Both the position numbers and the translations under genes were made by a program. The notes beneath the pieces were generated by a model. The model searched no databases. It had not been told where the DNA came from and was given only the letters and a program-made list of their open reading frames with translations. From Campylorhamphus procurvoides (taxonomy: Eukaryota; Chordata; Aves; Passeriformes; Dendrocolaptidae), in contig WBMV01005072.1 in assembly GCA_013396655.1 (NCBI GenBank), forward strand, positions 216,247-280,246: 64,000 nt of DNA. The letters are read 5' to 3'. Shown here in pieces: positions 32,168-42,313 of this stretch (the first letter of the stretch is position 1; every line of letters begins with the position of its first letter).

Positions 32168-32267
32168 CTTCCTTCCTTCCTTCCTTCCTTCCTTCCTTTC
32201 CTTCCTTTCCTTCCTTCCTTCCTTTCCTTCCTTTCTTTCCTTCCTTTCTTCCTTTCTTTCCTTTCTC
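31967..32267. repeat. 301-nt uninterrupted polypyrimidine tract (compound microsatellite)
   Basis: No purine occurs on the + strand for 301 nt. The sub-blocks are irregular TTTTC, then (CTTTTT)n from about 32014 to 32100, (CT)n near 32131-32145, (CTTT)n to about 32168, and (CCTT)n/(CCTTT)n beyond. The CT-rich run continues with few interruptions to about 32297. Long open frames on both strands across it (Phe/Ser/Leu on +, Lys/Glu/Arg on -) come from the repeat. Homopurine-homopyrimidine mirror sequences of this kind can form triplex (H-) DNA and are length-unstable. Confidence 0.95.
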
Positions 32268-33525
32268 ACTTCTTTCTCTCTGTCTCTCTCTCTCTCATCC
32301 ACTCCTTCTTCCTGCTGTGCACATGATGCACATATGAATTCCGTCTTGGAGTTTTTTCTGCAAAGCTGCTTATACCCTGTGGTTACTTTAGTGATAAGGT
32401 TCAGCTAGCCTGACGTATGACTTTCCTACTTGTTTTATTTCCTGTCATATTCCTCTCAAAATTTACTGTTCATTGTGAGCCAGATAGTGGAATGTGGCAA
32501 AGTAGCTGTATTTCAGCTGTGGCAATGCAGAGTGGAAGACTTCCACAGTTTTTGTTTCTGGGGCCCGATTCCTCTCCTGTAAGCACCAAACATTTAAGAT
32601 TTGAACATGAAGGTCTCAGATACTCATAGCAAACTTTTTTCATAGTTATTGGAGAGAAATGAGTTTCAGTAGGGGTATTTACTTGTCCTGCCTTGGGGGA
32701 CCGATTTTATCCACTGTGTGTAAAGGGAAAGGATTGCTACGCTGAACACAAGTATGTGAGAAAGTTAGCTAAGTCACAGTAGGTCAGTCCACTTCTGCTT
32801 TTTTTCATTCCTCCCACTAATATTCCAGCCCTGATAAAAACATTGTTTTGTTTCTCTTGAGCTGGAAATCAAGTGAGTGGGGAAGAAAGAGAGGGCCACT
32901 TCAATGTCTGACCTACAATGGTGTTTAACAGTGGTAAAGGTGATGGTAGGAATGTGCAACTTTGCTTTTCAGTCCTTGCACAATCAACAGGTTGCTTTCT
33001 GCTTCCTTCTTGCAGTCTTTTCCTTCTCAACACATCCTACCATTTTATTCATAAGGGAAATGTGACGGGAAATGCCAGCTCAAAAATATGCACAAAAATC
33101 TGCTGCCTCTTTGTGTCTGTGCTGGCTGCCTGTGACATCTCACTCGTTGCCCTTGTAGCTCACTGCTGTTTTTTCTTGCAGTCATGCTAACTGAATTTAC
33201 ATGCTGCCATGTTTCTGAGACCACTGCTGTCCTTCACTTGCCCCAGTGGCACTGCTTAGAGCAGGAGAAAATGGAAATGTTACAGCTGTCATAGCTGCCC
33301 TTGCTGCCTGGTCTTTGGAAAGGGAACTGCATTAGGCACTAATTATTCTTATTTCCTCTCCTTATTCTATCCTTTCTTCTCTCTCCCCATGACCTTTTTA
33401 AATGTTAGGGAACTCTGATTTCAGTCCATCCCTCACCTGCACCTGTCCCTGGCTGGAAATAGACACAAAAAAATCACAGATGTTTTGTGTAGGAAGGATA
33501 CATAGACCAAGTACGTATCAAGTAA

Positions 33526-33605
33526 CTCAGCATATACTGAGTTGAAAGGGACCCACAAGTATCACTGAAGTCCAATTACTGACACAGACTCTATCCATTC
33601 ATTGC
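33526..33605 (-). mobile_element. CR1 LINE 3'-end fragment (minus strand)
   Basis: ACTGAGTTGAAAGGGACCCA, CAAGTATCACTGAAGTCCAA and the following bases match the reverse complement of the avian CR1 3' UTR. The element would be on the minus strand and truncated. The octamer tail has been lost. Confidence 0.7.
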
Positions 33606-34986
33606 TGTGCTGCCCAGGGGGCACAAGAAGCCTGGAAGAATTCAGCAATGTCCTGACTGCACAGTGGTAATATACACCACTATATGCCCTTACACTCCCT
33701 AACTTCTGCACTCCTTTAAATTTAGAGCATAGAATTTATTTCATGCTTTTTAGGAACTAGAAGTCAAGACTATGTCTAACTTTGTAATCTTTTATGGAAA
33801 GGTACAATTAGCAAAACTCTGTACCATGGCCCAGAAATATCAGTTTCTGCTACTGGTTTCCTAATGACCCCTAAAAGCTACCTATATCGGAAGATTAGAA
33901 AGACTGGTGTTAGACACATGCATGGAAGTGTCTACCCAGCAGAGCACATACAGCACAGGCATCACTCAGGGCACTTGATCTCCTTAAACTCACTTGGACC
34001 TCTTCCTCCTGTTTTGTTGACAGGGAAACTGAATGGCAACTAAACATGGCTAGACAGTGGTATGGTTTCTTGCCTATTCACAGGTGTGAACATGCAACAG
34101 CAGCTCTCTGATAAGAGTCACCAAAGCAGAAGAACACATTAGTACTAATATGGAGTTTGAGCAGCCTATTAAAGGCAATGTGTAATATGCCTAAGCTGAA
34201 ATAGGCTTGGATCTGAAGACCTGCAGGGAGATTTCTTCTGGTTTTAAGACTCAGTGAATGATAAAGTCTTTGCATAAATTTACAGGGAGGTTTTTATAGT
34301 CAAGGGGGAAAAGGAGCATGAAAGTGCAGACTGTAAAATGTTGTCAGGAATAAGTTGCCACTGATGTTGTCTGTGGAAGGGAAAAGCTGGTAGCAACTAA
34401 AAGAGTGTATAAAACACGGCAAGTGGGAGGGTGTCTGATACATTGAACTCACTCTCTACTTTATGAATAGTCAGTGCTTTCCTATCTCCACCTCCTTTCA
34501 TCTGCACATAGGATTTGTATGCTAGACAGTGAATGGCATGCAACCCCTTAACATTCATCTCTTGACCACTGATTTTCCAGTTTTTTCTTTTAAGACTGGC
34601 TTTCCTTTTCTCCTAGAGAAAAAACAAAGTCTAGGCAAGGGCAAGGTAAACAATAATGCACTGTGAGAGAGGTGTGTTCAGTGACTTGAACATAGTGACT
34701 GGCTCTGAATTAGTCATGCGTATTCAGGAGGAAGAACTCAGTCTCCCTGGACAGCTCAATGAAAATGTCTGCTCACTGCATACTGAGAACAGACAAGTGC
34801 AATTGTTGACTGACCGAGAAAAGGAAAAGAGGATAATAAGGAAAATATGTCCTTATACAAATCAGTGATATCATCATTTAAATATTGCATACAGGTTTGA
34901 CCTACTTATCTCATGAACAAAAGGGCACAAAGAGAATGTACAGCAAAAGGCCAAAATGCCTTAGCAAGGACATGAGATAAAAAAGG

Positions 34987-35011
34987 AAGATGAACACTTC
35001 ATGTTCATCTT
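34987..35011. repeat. Hairpin: 9-bp perfect arms, 7-nt loop
   Basis: AAGATGAAC and GTTCATCTT flank ACTTCAT. No T run follows directly, and no function is indicated. Confidence 0.5.
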
Positions 35012-36829
35012 GTGTTCAGAAATGGACCAATGAAGAATTCTTAAGCAATTGAAATGAGCAACACAAACTATCTCGTAGAGATGTTTCCCCTCCATTCCTC
35101 AGGCTGGCCAAAAATCAATTAAAGCTGGTCTCTAAAGTGGTATCCAGCCACTCCCTTTATAGGCAGTGAAAACGCAGCAACTGACTGTCCACACACACAT
35201 CTTCATAATCTCTCCTTGCTGTTGGAGCAAAGGGCTCTATGACCTTGGTAGCATCACTGCTACCTTTCGTGTCTACTATCACTATGAGGACAGGCAGGAC
35301 AGAGAACTGAGGAGACCTATACTGGGTTGTAGATGATGACACAGGCCAAGGGTAATTCATTCACTGTGACTCCCCTCCTTGGCAGGATTACAGAAACAGT
35401 GGCAGCTGGTGGGGTGCAAATGTGTACCCTCTGCACTGAGATGCTGGTAGGTGGTGGTTGCTTTAGTCACAAAACTCTTACAAATTACCAGGATTAAGGA
35501 GTCCTCAGGGTCCTAGTACCTCTGTTGTGGAACCTCAGAGATTTCTGCAAACATGAAGTTTTACCCCAGTGCTAAATTGTTTCCCTGATGAAGAATAGTA
35601 GGGTTCAAACCCAAATATCCCCTGTCCCAAAAAACACCAGCTTTTTGTGATGATAATGATTATTATTATTATTGAATTGGAAATAGGAAAATTATAAAGC
35701 TCACAGTGTGCCTGTAGCTGGCGAATTGGGAAAAAGGAGGGACAATGGCTCATAGCTGCTCTTACTCTGTGAACTTGGAGGTGTCCCTTGTGCCAGGTGG
35801 CAACATATCAGCAGAGAGTGACTGAAGGTGGGAGCATATTTATTTTCTTAAATCCTGGCATCTGTCCCTGCATCATTCCCTCAGCTGAGGGAGTAGTCAT
35901 GGAAACAGCCAAGGACAGCCTTGTTCCAATAGCAAAGGTTTGGTCCCTTCTCTGGGGCAAAGAGAGACACTGAGAATGGAAAAATGCTGTCTGGGGTGAC
36001 AGGGTCATCCTCAAATACATTTAACTAATGTCATCAAACCTTTAATTTCAGACAAAACTGAAAGGGACAGGAAAATCTGAGGTTTAGTGCTTCCTCTAAA
36101 GGACACCTGAGGCAATTTTGCTGGTTTTGCTTTATGTGAGAAAATGTTCAAAATAGCTGTTGCAATCTATTTTGGCAATAACTCCCAGACAAAAGGTGCC
36201 TAATAACATTGACACAACAGCCTATAATGGCTGGGTGGGAACCTTTACGTTTATTATTATATGAATGACCCATAGAATATGGAAATTTTTGTTTCTTTCC
36301 ACAGAAATTTTTACTGTTTTTTCAAGTATCACGAAAAGGAGATGAAATGAGAAGAGAGAAGCTATATTCAGCATGCTAAGAAGTAAAAGACATTTGAGCC
36401 ACTTTCTGTTCAGTCACAGTTCACATTCTTAATAGGAACAATAAAGAAATATGCCAAAGTGTCTGAGCATATATTTCTGGCACAGATAGCACTGCTTTCT
36501 CTGTTATATCTTTTAAAATGAGATGAGTAAAAGATGGGAGTGAGGTACATACCTTTGACCTTGACTTTGCTAATATAAACACACAGCAGAGTGTACATAT
36601 CATATATTTTAAAAAAATCCTTGCATGGTTATCCCTGGGGAGTGCAGAAGGAATAGGAAGACCTACACATGACAGATGCTAATCGTGTCACACTTGTGTG
36701 CACCTTCCGGATACTATGGTGATGAGGCTGTTTAAGTCTCCAGATAGAATGAGGCACGGATATTTGTGCTGAATAGCCTGACTTTTCCCAATTTAAAGAT
36801 GACTCTTCACATATTTTTCCTATAGGTTT

Positions 36830-37290
36830 GCTCTGTTAATATTTATACAGGAAGGTATTAATAAACAGTAGCCTCTCATAAGTAAGTATTCAGCAAGTAA
36901 AACCCACTGTCATTTATCAACAGGAAGGGAAGGTATAATAGATTTCAGTATTTTAAAGTCTATGCACACATAGTTTAATTTACCAGTTTTCCCAGGGGCC
37001 AGCAGCATGGATTTGTATCTCATTGCAATGAGCTCCTTGACTGTAAAACAGCTGGCTATACAAGGAAAATAATGTATAAATGATACAAATATAAATAAAT
37101 ATTACAGAACAAACAGTGATTAGAGCCAAATAAGAGACATGCAAACTTTAACTCTGACTACAACAGCCTGGAGTAAATAATACTGAGCAGTGCTAAGGCA
37201 GCTGAAGTTGTTGTGTTTAGTGCTGTTACAGAACCATTACATATTCATGCAGGTGGCCAAATATCATGAAAAATGAACAGTACTTAGTGA
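36830..37290. promoter_or_regulatory. Candidate conserved non-coding element
   Basis: A repeat-free stretch dense in homeodomain/POU-like cores and E-boxes (TTAATATTTATAC, ATTTGTATCTCATTGCAATG, TATTCATGCAGGTGGCC). The composition resembles vertebrate non-coding elements. There is no direct evidence of conservation. Confidence 0.25.
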
Positions 37291-38428
37291 AGAAAACCTT
37301 CCCCACCTTTTGCTTCAGATGGCTTTTTTGAGACAGTCCAAGCGTAAGCCACTTGTACATCAGACTGTATTCTGCGGCACAGAACCCACCAGGGCCCCTC
37401 CAGGAAGGTCACTTGTCAGTCCAATGAGCACTGCTTTGGAGTGCAAGAGCAATCCTGGGGAACATTGCTGTGTACCAGCCCTTCCACACTGCACATGCTT
37501 TGCTCTGCATGTCCCGAATTGAGCTGAACCAGAGTGTGAACTGAAGACCTCATTCAGAGCAGAAAAAAGGTGTAATTGTTAATATTAATTTCAGGCATAA
37601 TGTCCTGCCACTGTAGAAATGCTTGATTAAAGGGAGACCACCTCTTTGTCTGAAACTGCTGGAGTTTAAACCTCTTTTGTGAAAAAGGTTCAGAAATAGC
37701 AATATTAGGAGGTCAGTCTACTCCCATTCCCATCACTACCCTGCTCCATACCCTCACTGAACACTCACCATCCTGATACTACCTACTGTGTTTCATATAT
37801 TAATGTTGACTCATAATACCAGGAGGATGTAATTACGGTGGCTGTCTAATCTTCCAGAAAGGAAAACTGTAAAACCAAGCAGTGAAATGAGCAGCTGAAA
37901 GTCCCAGGCCACATCTAAGAAAAGTTTGAAATTAGAAACTGGATTGGAAGTACGTGCTTTGAAGTCTTATAACCACAACTATCTTGGCTTCCTCCTAGCT
38001 TTGACTTTCTTTCATAAAAGGAAGGAAATGCTGATCTACCTCACAGGGTAGATCACACAGAGTGTGATTTTTCAGTCCGCAGATGCTATGTGAGGGAAAA
38101 AAAAAAAAATAGGTGAGTAGTGAATGTAAGAAAGCCTAGACTTTTTTGATTCTTCTGTACTGGAATGGAGCAGATTATTTTTAGATTTCCTATCATTCAC
38201 CTCTAAATAGTTTTTTTTTAACAAGTATATAAAATTCACTTGTAGCTAATCTATAAATGGTAGGAGGTTCCAGGGCCTTCCCTTTGCTGAACCAGGCCAG
38301 GGATTACTATTTTTGTTTACTTCATGGGAGTCATAGAACATTGTCCCAAACTCTATTTCTTCACTAATTAACATAAGGAGTTATAAAAGATTTTTCTGTT
38401 TTCTGCTTTACGATAGTCACACTTTTAG

Positions 38429-38975
38429 TGTCATGGATTTAATCCCCAGAAACCAAACCCCACACAGCCTCTTATTCACTTCCCCAGTAAGATGGAAGAA
38501 AGAATCAGAAGGGTAAAAGTGGAAAAACTTGTGTCTTGAGATACTGACACTTTAGCAGGTGAAGCAAAAAGGGGGTTCACAAGCAAAGCAAAACAGGAAA
38601 ATCATTCACCATCTCCCATGGGCAGGCAGGTGTTCAGCCATTCCCAGGACAGCAGGGCTCCATCATACACAAACACCATTGCTCCAAATGTTCCCCCTTT
38701 CCTTCTTCTTCCCCCAGCTTTATATGCTGACCATAATGCCACAAGGTGTGGGATACCCACTGGGGCAGTTCAGGTCAGCTGTCCCAGTTGTGTCTGCCCC
38801 AACTCCTTGTGCACCCCCAGCTGGTGGAGTGGGGTGAGGGACAGAAAAGGCCTTGATGCTGTGTAACCACTGGTCAGCAATAACAAAAGCATCTCTGATT
38901 CCAGCAAAAATCCCCAACACAGTCTCATACTAGCTATTGTGAAGAAAATTAACTCTACACCAGTCAAAACCAGCA
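38429..38975 (-). mobile_element. ERVL-type solo LTR (minus strand)
   Basis: On the minus strand it runs from TGCTGGTTTTGAC to ATGACA. I recognise an abundant avian ERVL-like LTR by GAGTTAATTTTCTTC near its start, CAAGGCCTTTTCTG, GGGGGTGCACAAGGAGTTGG, the TATA region CATATAAAGCTGGGGGAAGA (TATA on + 38718-38724) and GGCTGAACACCTGCCTGCCC. The usual poly(A)-signal area near + 38553 has decayed (GCTAAAG). No internal retroviral genes lie next to it, so it is solo. Target duplications are not clear. Apparent reading frames of 66-92 codons inside are not genes. Confidence 0.85.
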
Positions 38976-39299
38976 TAGCAGAAAAAGAAAGAAAAATAAA
39001 ATCTCAAGTGTTTATTCCAAGCTTATATCTCTGCAAAATACAGGGGTAAATGACTTGTACTTGTAGGAGAGAGGATAGCACCTCATGGCCTAAAAGATCT
39101 GATGATGCTAGTAGCATCCCTGTTTCCCTTAATTTTAACATTTTAGATTGAGTAAAATATTACATCAATATAATTATTTAGCTCAAATTTAGAAGAAAAA
39201 GCTGGTTTCCATAAAACAATTATTCTTGCTTCTTTGTGGTATAAAAGGCAGCTTTCTCTATGCTAGGATGAACTTTAGACAGAGACTGAGCCTAAAACA

Positions 39300-40640
39300 A
39301 GGGCCCCCAGCCAACGTTATGATGAAAAAGTTCTCACAGTCAAGTTCTCTTTACACCACAGTCTATCCTTGACAAACCCTTTCCATCCCCCACCCATCTG
39401 GAGCTCTCAACTCACCTTAGTCTGAGCCCTGGACCTTTCTCTAAGCTGGCAGCCACACTAAGACAGTCTTGCCAACAAATTCTCTCTGTGCTTTACCTTT
39501 CATTCTGCCATCTCTTTTCTAGTCCCCCTATCATTGCTGCTTTATGTTTTCTTTTTATCAACCCTAACTGTACTTCTAACAACACACCTAAGCAGAAATG
39601 TCTTACAAAAGCATTCTCCTTGCAGCCTGTGCTTTCCTTTGGCAGTCATGCTCTTACTCTCAAATACAGTGTTAACCTTAACTCTAACCGTGACAACAGG
39701 CTGAGTCTTACACAAAGCTTCCTAGTCAGTGCCCACACAAAAAACTTCTCATAGAAGAGTTCTGTCTGCATCCTACCCTTTATTTTGGCAACTCCTTTCC
39801 AATCTCATGAGAATTGGATTATGACCTCACCATTATTATCCTGCCACTCAGGGTCCTCAGCTTGATCCCTAAACCTATGTTCAGGCACACACATGCAAGT
39901 TCTTTTGGCAACTTATTAAGTATAAAAGTAAGCCAAGCGTTGGATAGGGTCTTATGGTCGGTGACCACACGGAGAAAGTCTCCCAGGCAAGATTTTCAGT
40001 CTTCATAGGTTACTGTTTCTTTTGTCATGTCTTTTGCCATCCCCCTTCAAGTGAAACTCTAGGCTTCTGGTTTTATTGTTTTGGTTTTTTTTCTCTCAGC
40101 CTTAACCTTAAAAATAAATCTAGGCTTAACTTGAGCTTTAAAAAGGTCAAAAAACTACAGCTGAGATTAAAAAGTCCTCATGAAAAAACTGTCCTCTTCT
40201 CCTATCATTTTACTTTGGCAGCCAACTTGTCACTCATGCTCCAGTAGGACTCATGGCTCCATTTTTCTGTCTCTAAATGATAAATCTAAGACGTGCCTTT
40301 AAAGTAGTGCCTATGCCCATGCTCTTTCAGGCAGTATCCATACAAAAAAAAATTATTGTAACCACACCCCCTTTGCTCCCCACCCTTTGCTTTGGCATCT
40401 CCTTTCCAGTTGTCATCCTCTGATCTCTTTGTTTCTCACCCCTAAACCTTGCCCTAACCCTACCTCAAACAGCAGCATCTGTACAGAAACGCAGCACAGC
40501 TTTGATGTTCTTTTTCAACTTTCAGTCCATGCTTTTATCCTTTCTGACTACTTATCTTTGACTTCTGAAGGCGGAGAGGGGGGAAAATACGTGGGGGAGA
40601 TCATGAGGAAGGGGTTGAGGGTTAATGTTCATAAGACTCT
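39300..40640. repeat. Degenerate C/T-rich repeat block with telomere-like motifs
   Basis: Two motifs alternate irregularly. Box A resembles CTTTGGCA(A/T)CTCCTTTCC: 39783-39800 and 40390-40407 agree at 16 of 18 bases, and the 27-mers at 39775-39801 and 40382-40408 agree at 24 of 27. Weaker copies lie near 39501, 39638, 39903 and 40213. Box B is a CCCTAA/CCTTAA cluster at 39560-39580, 39671-39690, 39867-39875, 40099-40110 and 40437-40464. Spacing varies from about 120 to 235 bp. After 40560 the strand bias flips, and GGGGTTGAGGGTTAATG (40611-40627) is the G-strand form of box B. The copies are divergent, so the array is old. The family is unknown to me. Confidence 0.5.
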
Positions 40641-41049
40641 GCAAGCTATACTTTCTTTAAAGTACAGGCTGTGCTATATATGCTTCTATCCTAAGAGCAC
40701 AAGAACTGTTGGGATTTTCATAAGCACATTAAGACATTTGTAAACATCCAGAGATTGTGCATGGGTAAATCTACCCCTTTGAAAACTGTCCCAGTCTTAC
40801 AGCACTTTGAATCATTATCATATTAACAATTCATATAGTTCTAATAAACTGAGTAATTCATGGGTTTCTGAATGTCCTTTCTGATTTCCATTAAAGTCAA
40901 TGTCAGTTTTGCCTTTGAATTCCATGAAAATGCTCAGTTATGACAGCTATTAAGTATCTCTCCCACTGTTATAGTAATGAGCAAGGATACAATAAGTGAG
41001 ATCCCGGTCTTGACGGCCTAAAATAGAGAGAAAACACTTTGAAAAATGT

Positions 41050-41150
41050 CATATGCTCCCATTTCACAGATGGAAGAAAAATCAAAGAGAGATTTATAGC
41101 ATGTTTACACAGATGGGTGCAGCCGGAATCAGCTGTGGTGCAGAAGCCGT
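41050..41150 (-). mobile_element. Ancient MIR-like SINE fragment (minus strand)
   Basis: CCCATTTCACAGATGGAAGA, CAAAGAGAGATTTATAGCA, ACACAGATGG and GCAGCCGGAATCAG follow the order of the reverse complement of MIR (ATTTTACAGATG, then a GAGGTTAAGT-like phrase, ACACAGC, and a GAGCCGGGATT-like phrase). It is strongly diverged, as expected for an element this old in a bird. Confidence 0.5.
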
Positions 41151-42254
41151 ATTGCTGCATTAGTTCATTGTGAGTGAGCTAATTAGGATTTTGACAGTCT
41201 TTCTTGGGTGCATCTAGTTGTGGCCTCTTCAAACTTTACTGCCACCAGCTGTCTGCTTTACACTTATACCAGCGATTACTGCCCCTACATCTGGCTCAGC
41301 AGATGTGCTTGTGCACCAGCTGCTCCATTTCAGCATCTTAGCTTCAACTTCACCAAAGGCAGGCACAGACTGGAAGTGTGAACTGGATAGCCAAGATACA
41401 AGTATGTACCTATCCACAAGTATGTGCCTTGGGACAGTGACTTCTGCTGGAGGAGTCAGGGAGACAAAATAATATCTGGAGACTCCTGAAGCAGAGGATG
41501 TCTGTCAGCACAGGGACGTTTTGGCATATGGGTCCCAGATGGAAGCTGGCTCAGGTCCACAGGCTCAGAGCACAGGCAGAGGAGCTCCTGTTTGTCTGCT
41601 TCCACCCCCTTATGCACATCTAGATATGTTGTCCAAGGAGACACAGGAAGTCACGGCAGAAACCCAGCTTTAATCATCCCAGTTTCCAGAAGACCTTGAG
41701 CTTCTGGGGGGGAAAAAAAAAATTAAGGACCACACTGAAGAGATGGATTTTCAGGAGGAGAACAGTCTATCTAAGATACTCTTTTCTCCCTCTTGGCATA
41801 CATATGTTCAGTGGCTCATGTACCCATATGGTAGTGAAGTAAATCACACTGTAGTTGTATACAGTCCTGTATTTCCCCTATCCTTTCTATTCTTACCAGT
41901 TTTTATTTTCTCCTAAGACTGAATTATAAATGGTGGCAAAGACAACAGTCTCAATGGGAAGCTCAGATTCCGTAGGAACTCCTCTCTTCTATAAGTGATT
42001 TACGCTTTTGCAGGCCCCATAGCAGTATTGAGCCCTCTGGACAAGGTTTGTTTCCATTTGTTGCCTCTGAAATAGTGGGATTGTGAAGTTTTATAGTTAT
42101 GCTTTATAAATACATTGCCACAGCTTTGGTCAGAGGTGCCTTCCCCTCATTTGCAGTGAATGATTAATTTGTCTCCTTTCCTTGCAATCTCCCAAAGACT
42201 TGCTGCACCTCACACGCCCTGACCCCCTCCCTATCCTTTCAGATTAGCCATGGC

Positions 42255-42313
42255 CTCAGCTTTGGCTCATGATCCTTGTGAGTCCCTTCCAACTCAGAAA
42301 ATGCTGTGGTTCT
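42255..42313 (+). mobile_element. CR1 LINE 3'-tail fragment
   Basis: CATGATCCTTGTGAGTCCCT, TCCAACTCAG and CTGTGGTTCTGTCAG match the avian CR1 3' end, with decayed octamer repeats at the right edge. Only the last ~55 bp are recognisable. Confidence 0.75.

Larger units (their letters stand above)
32298..38428. other. Gene-free stretch
   Basis: AT-rich sequence with no recognised gene. It contains one CR1 fragment (33526-33605), a 9-bp-arm hairpin (34987-35011), a short (ATT)n run (35659-35673) and a possible conserved stretch around 36830-37290. Elsewhere I see nothing distinctive. Confidence 0.55.

Noticed and set aside
31853..32408. Long overlapping open frames on both strands (about 135-153 codons)
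   Set aside because: They are produced by the polypyrimidine microsatellite (Phe/Ser/Leu on one strand, Lys/Glu/Arg on the other) and are not proteins.
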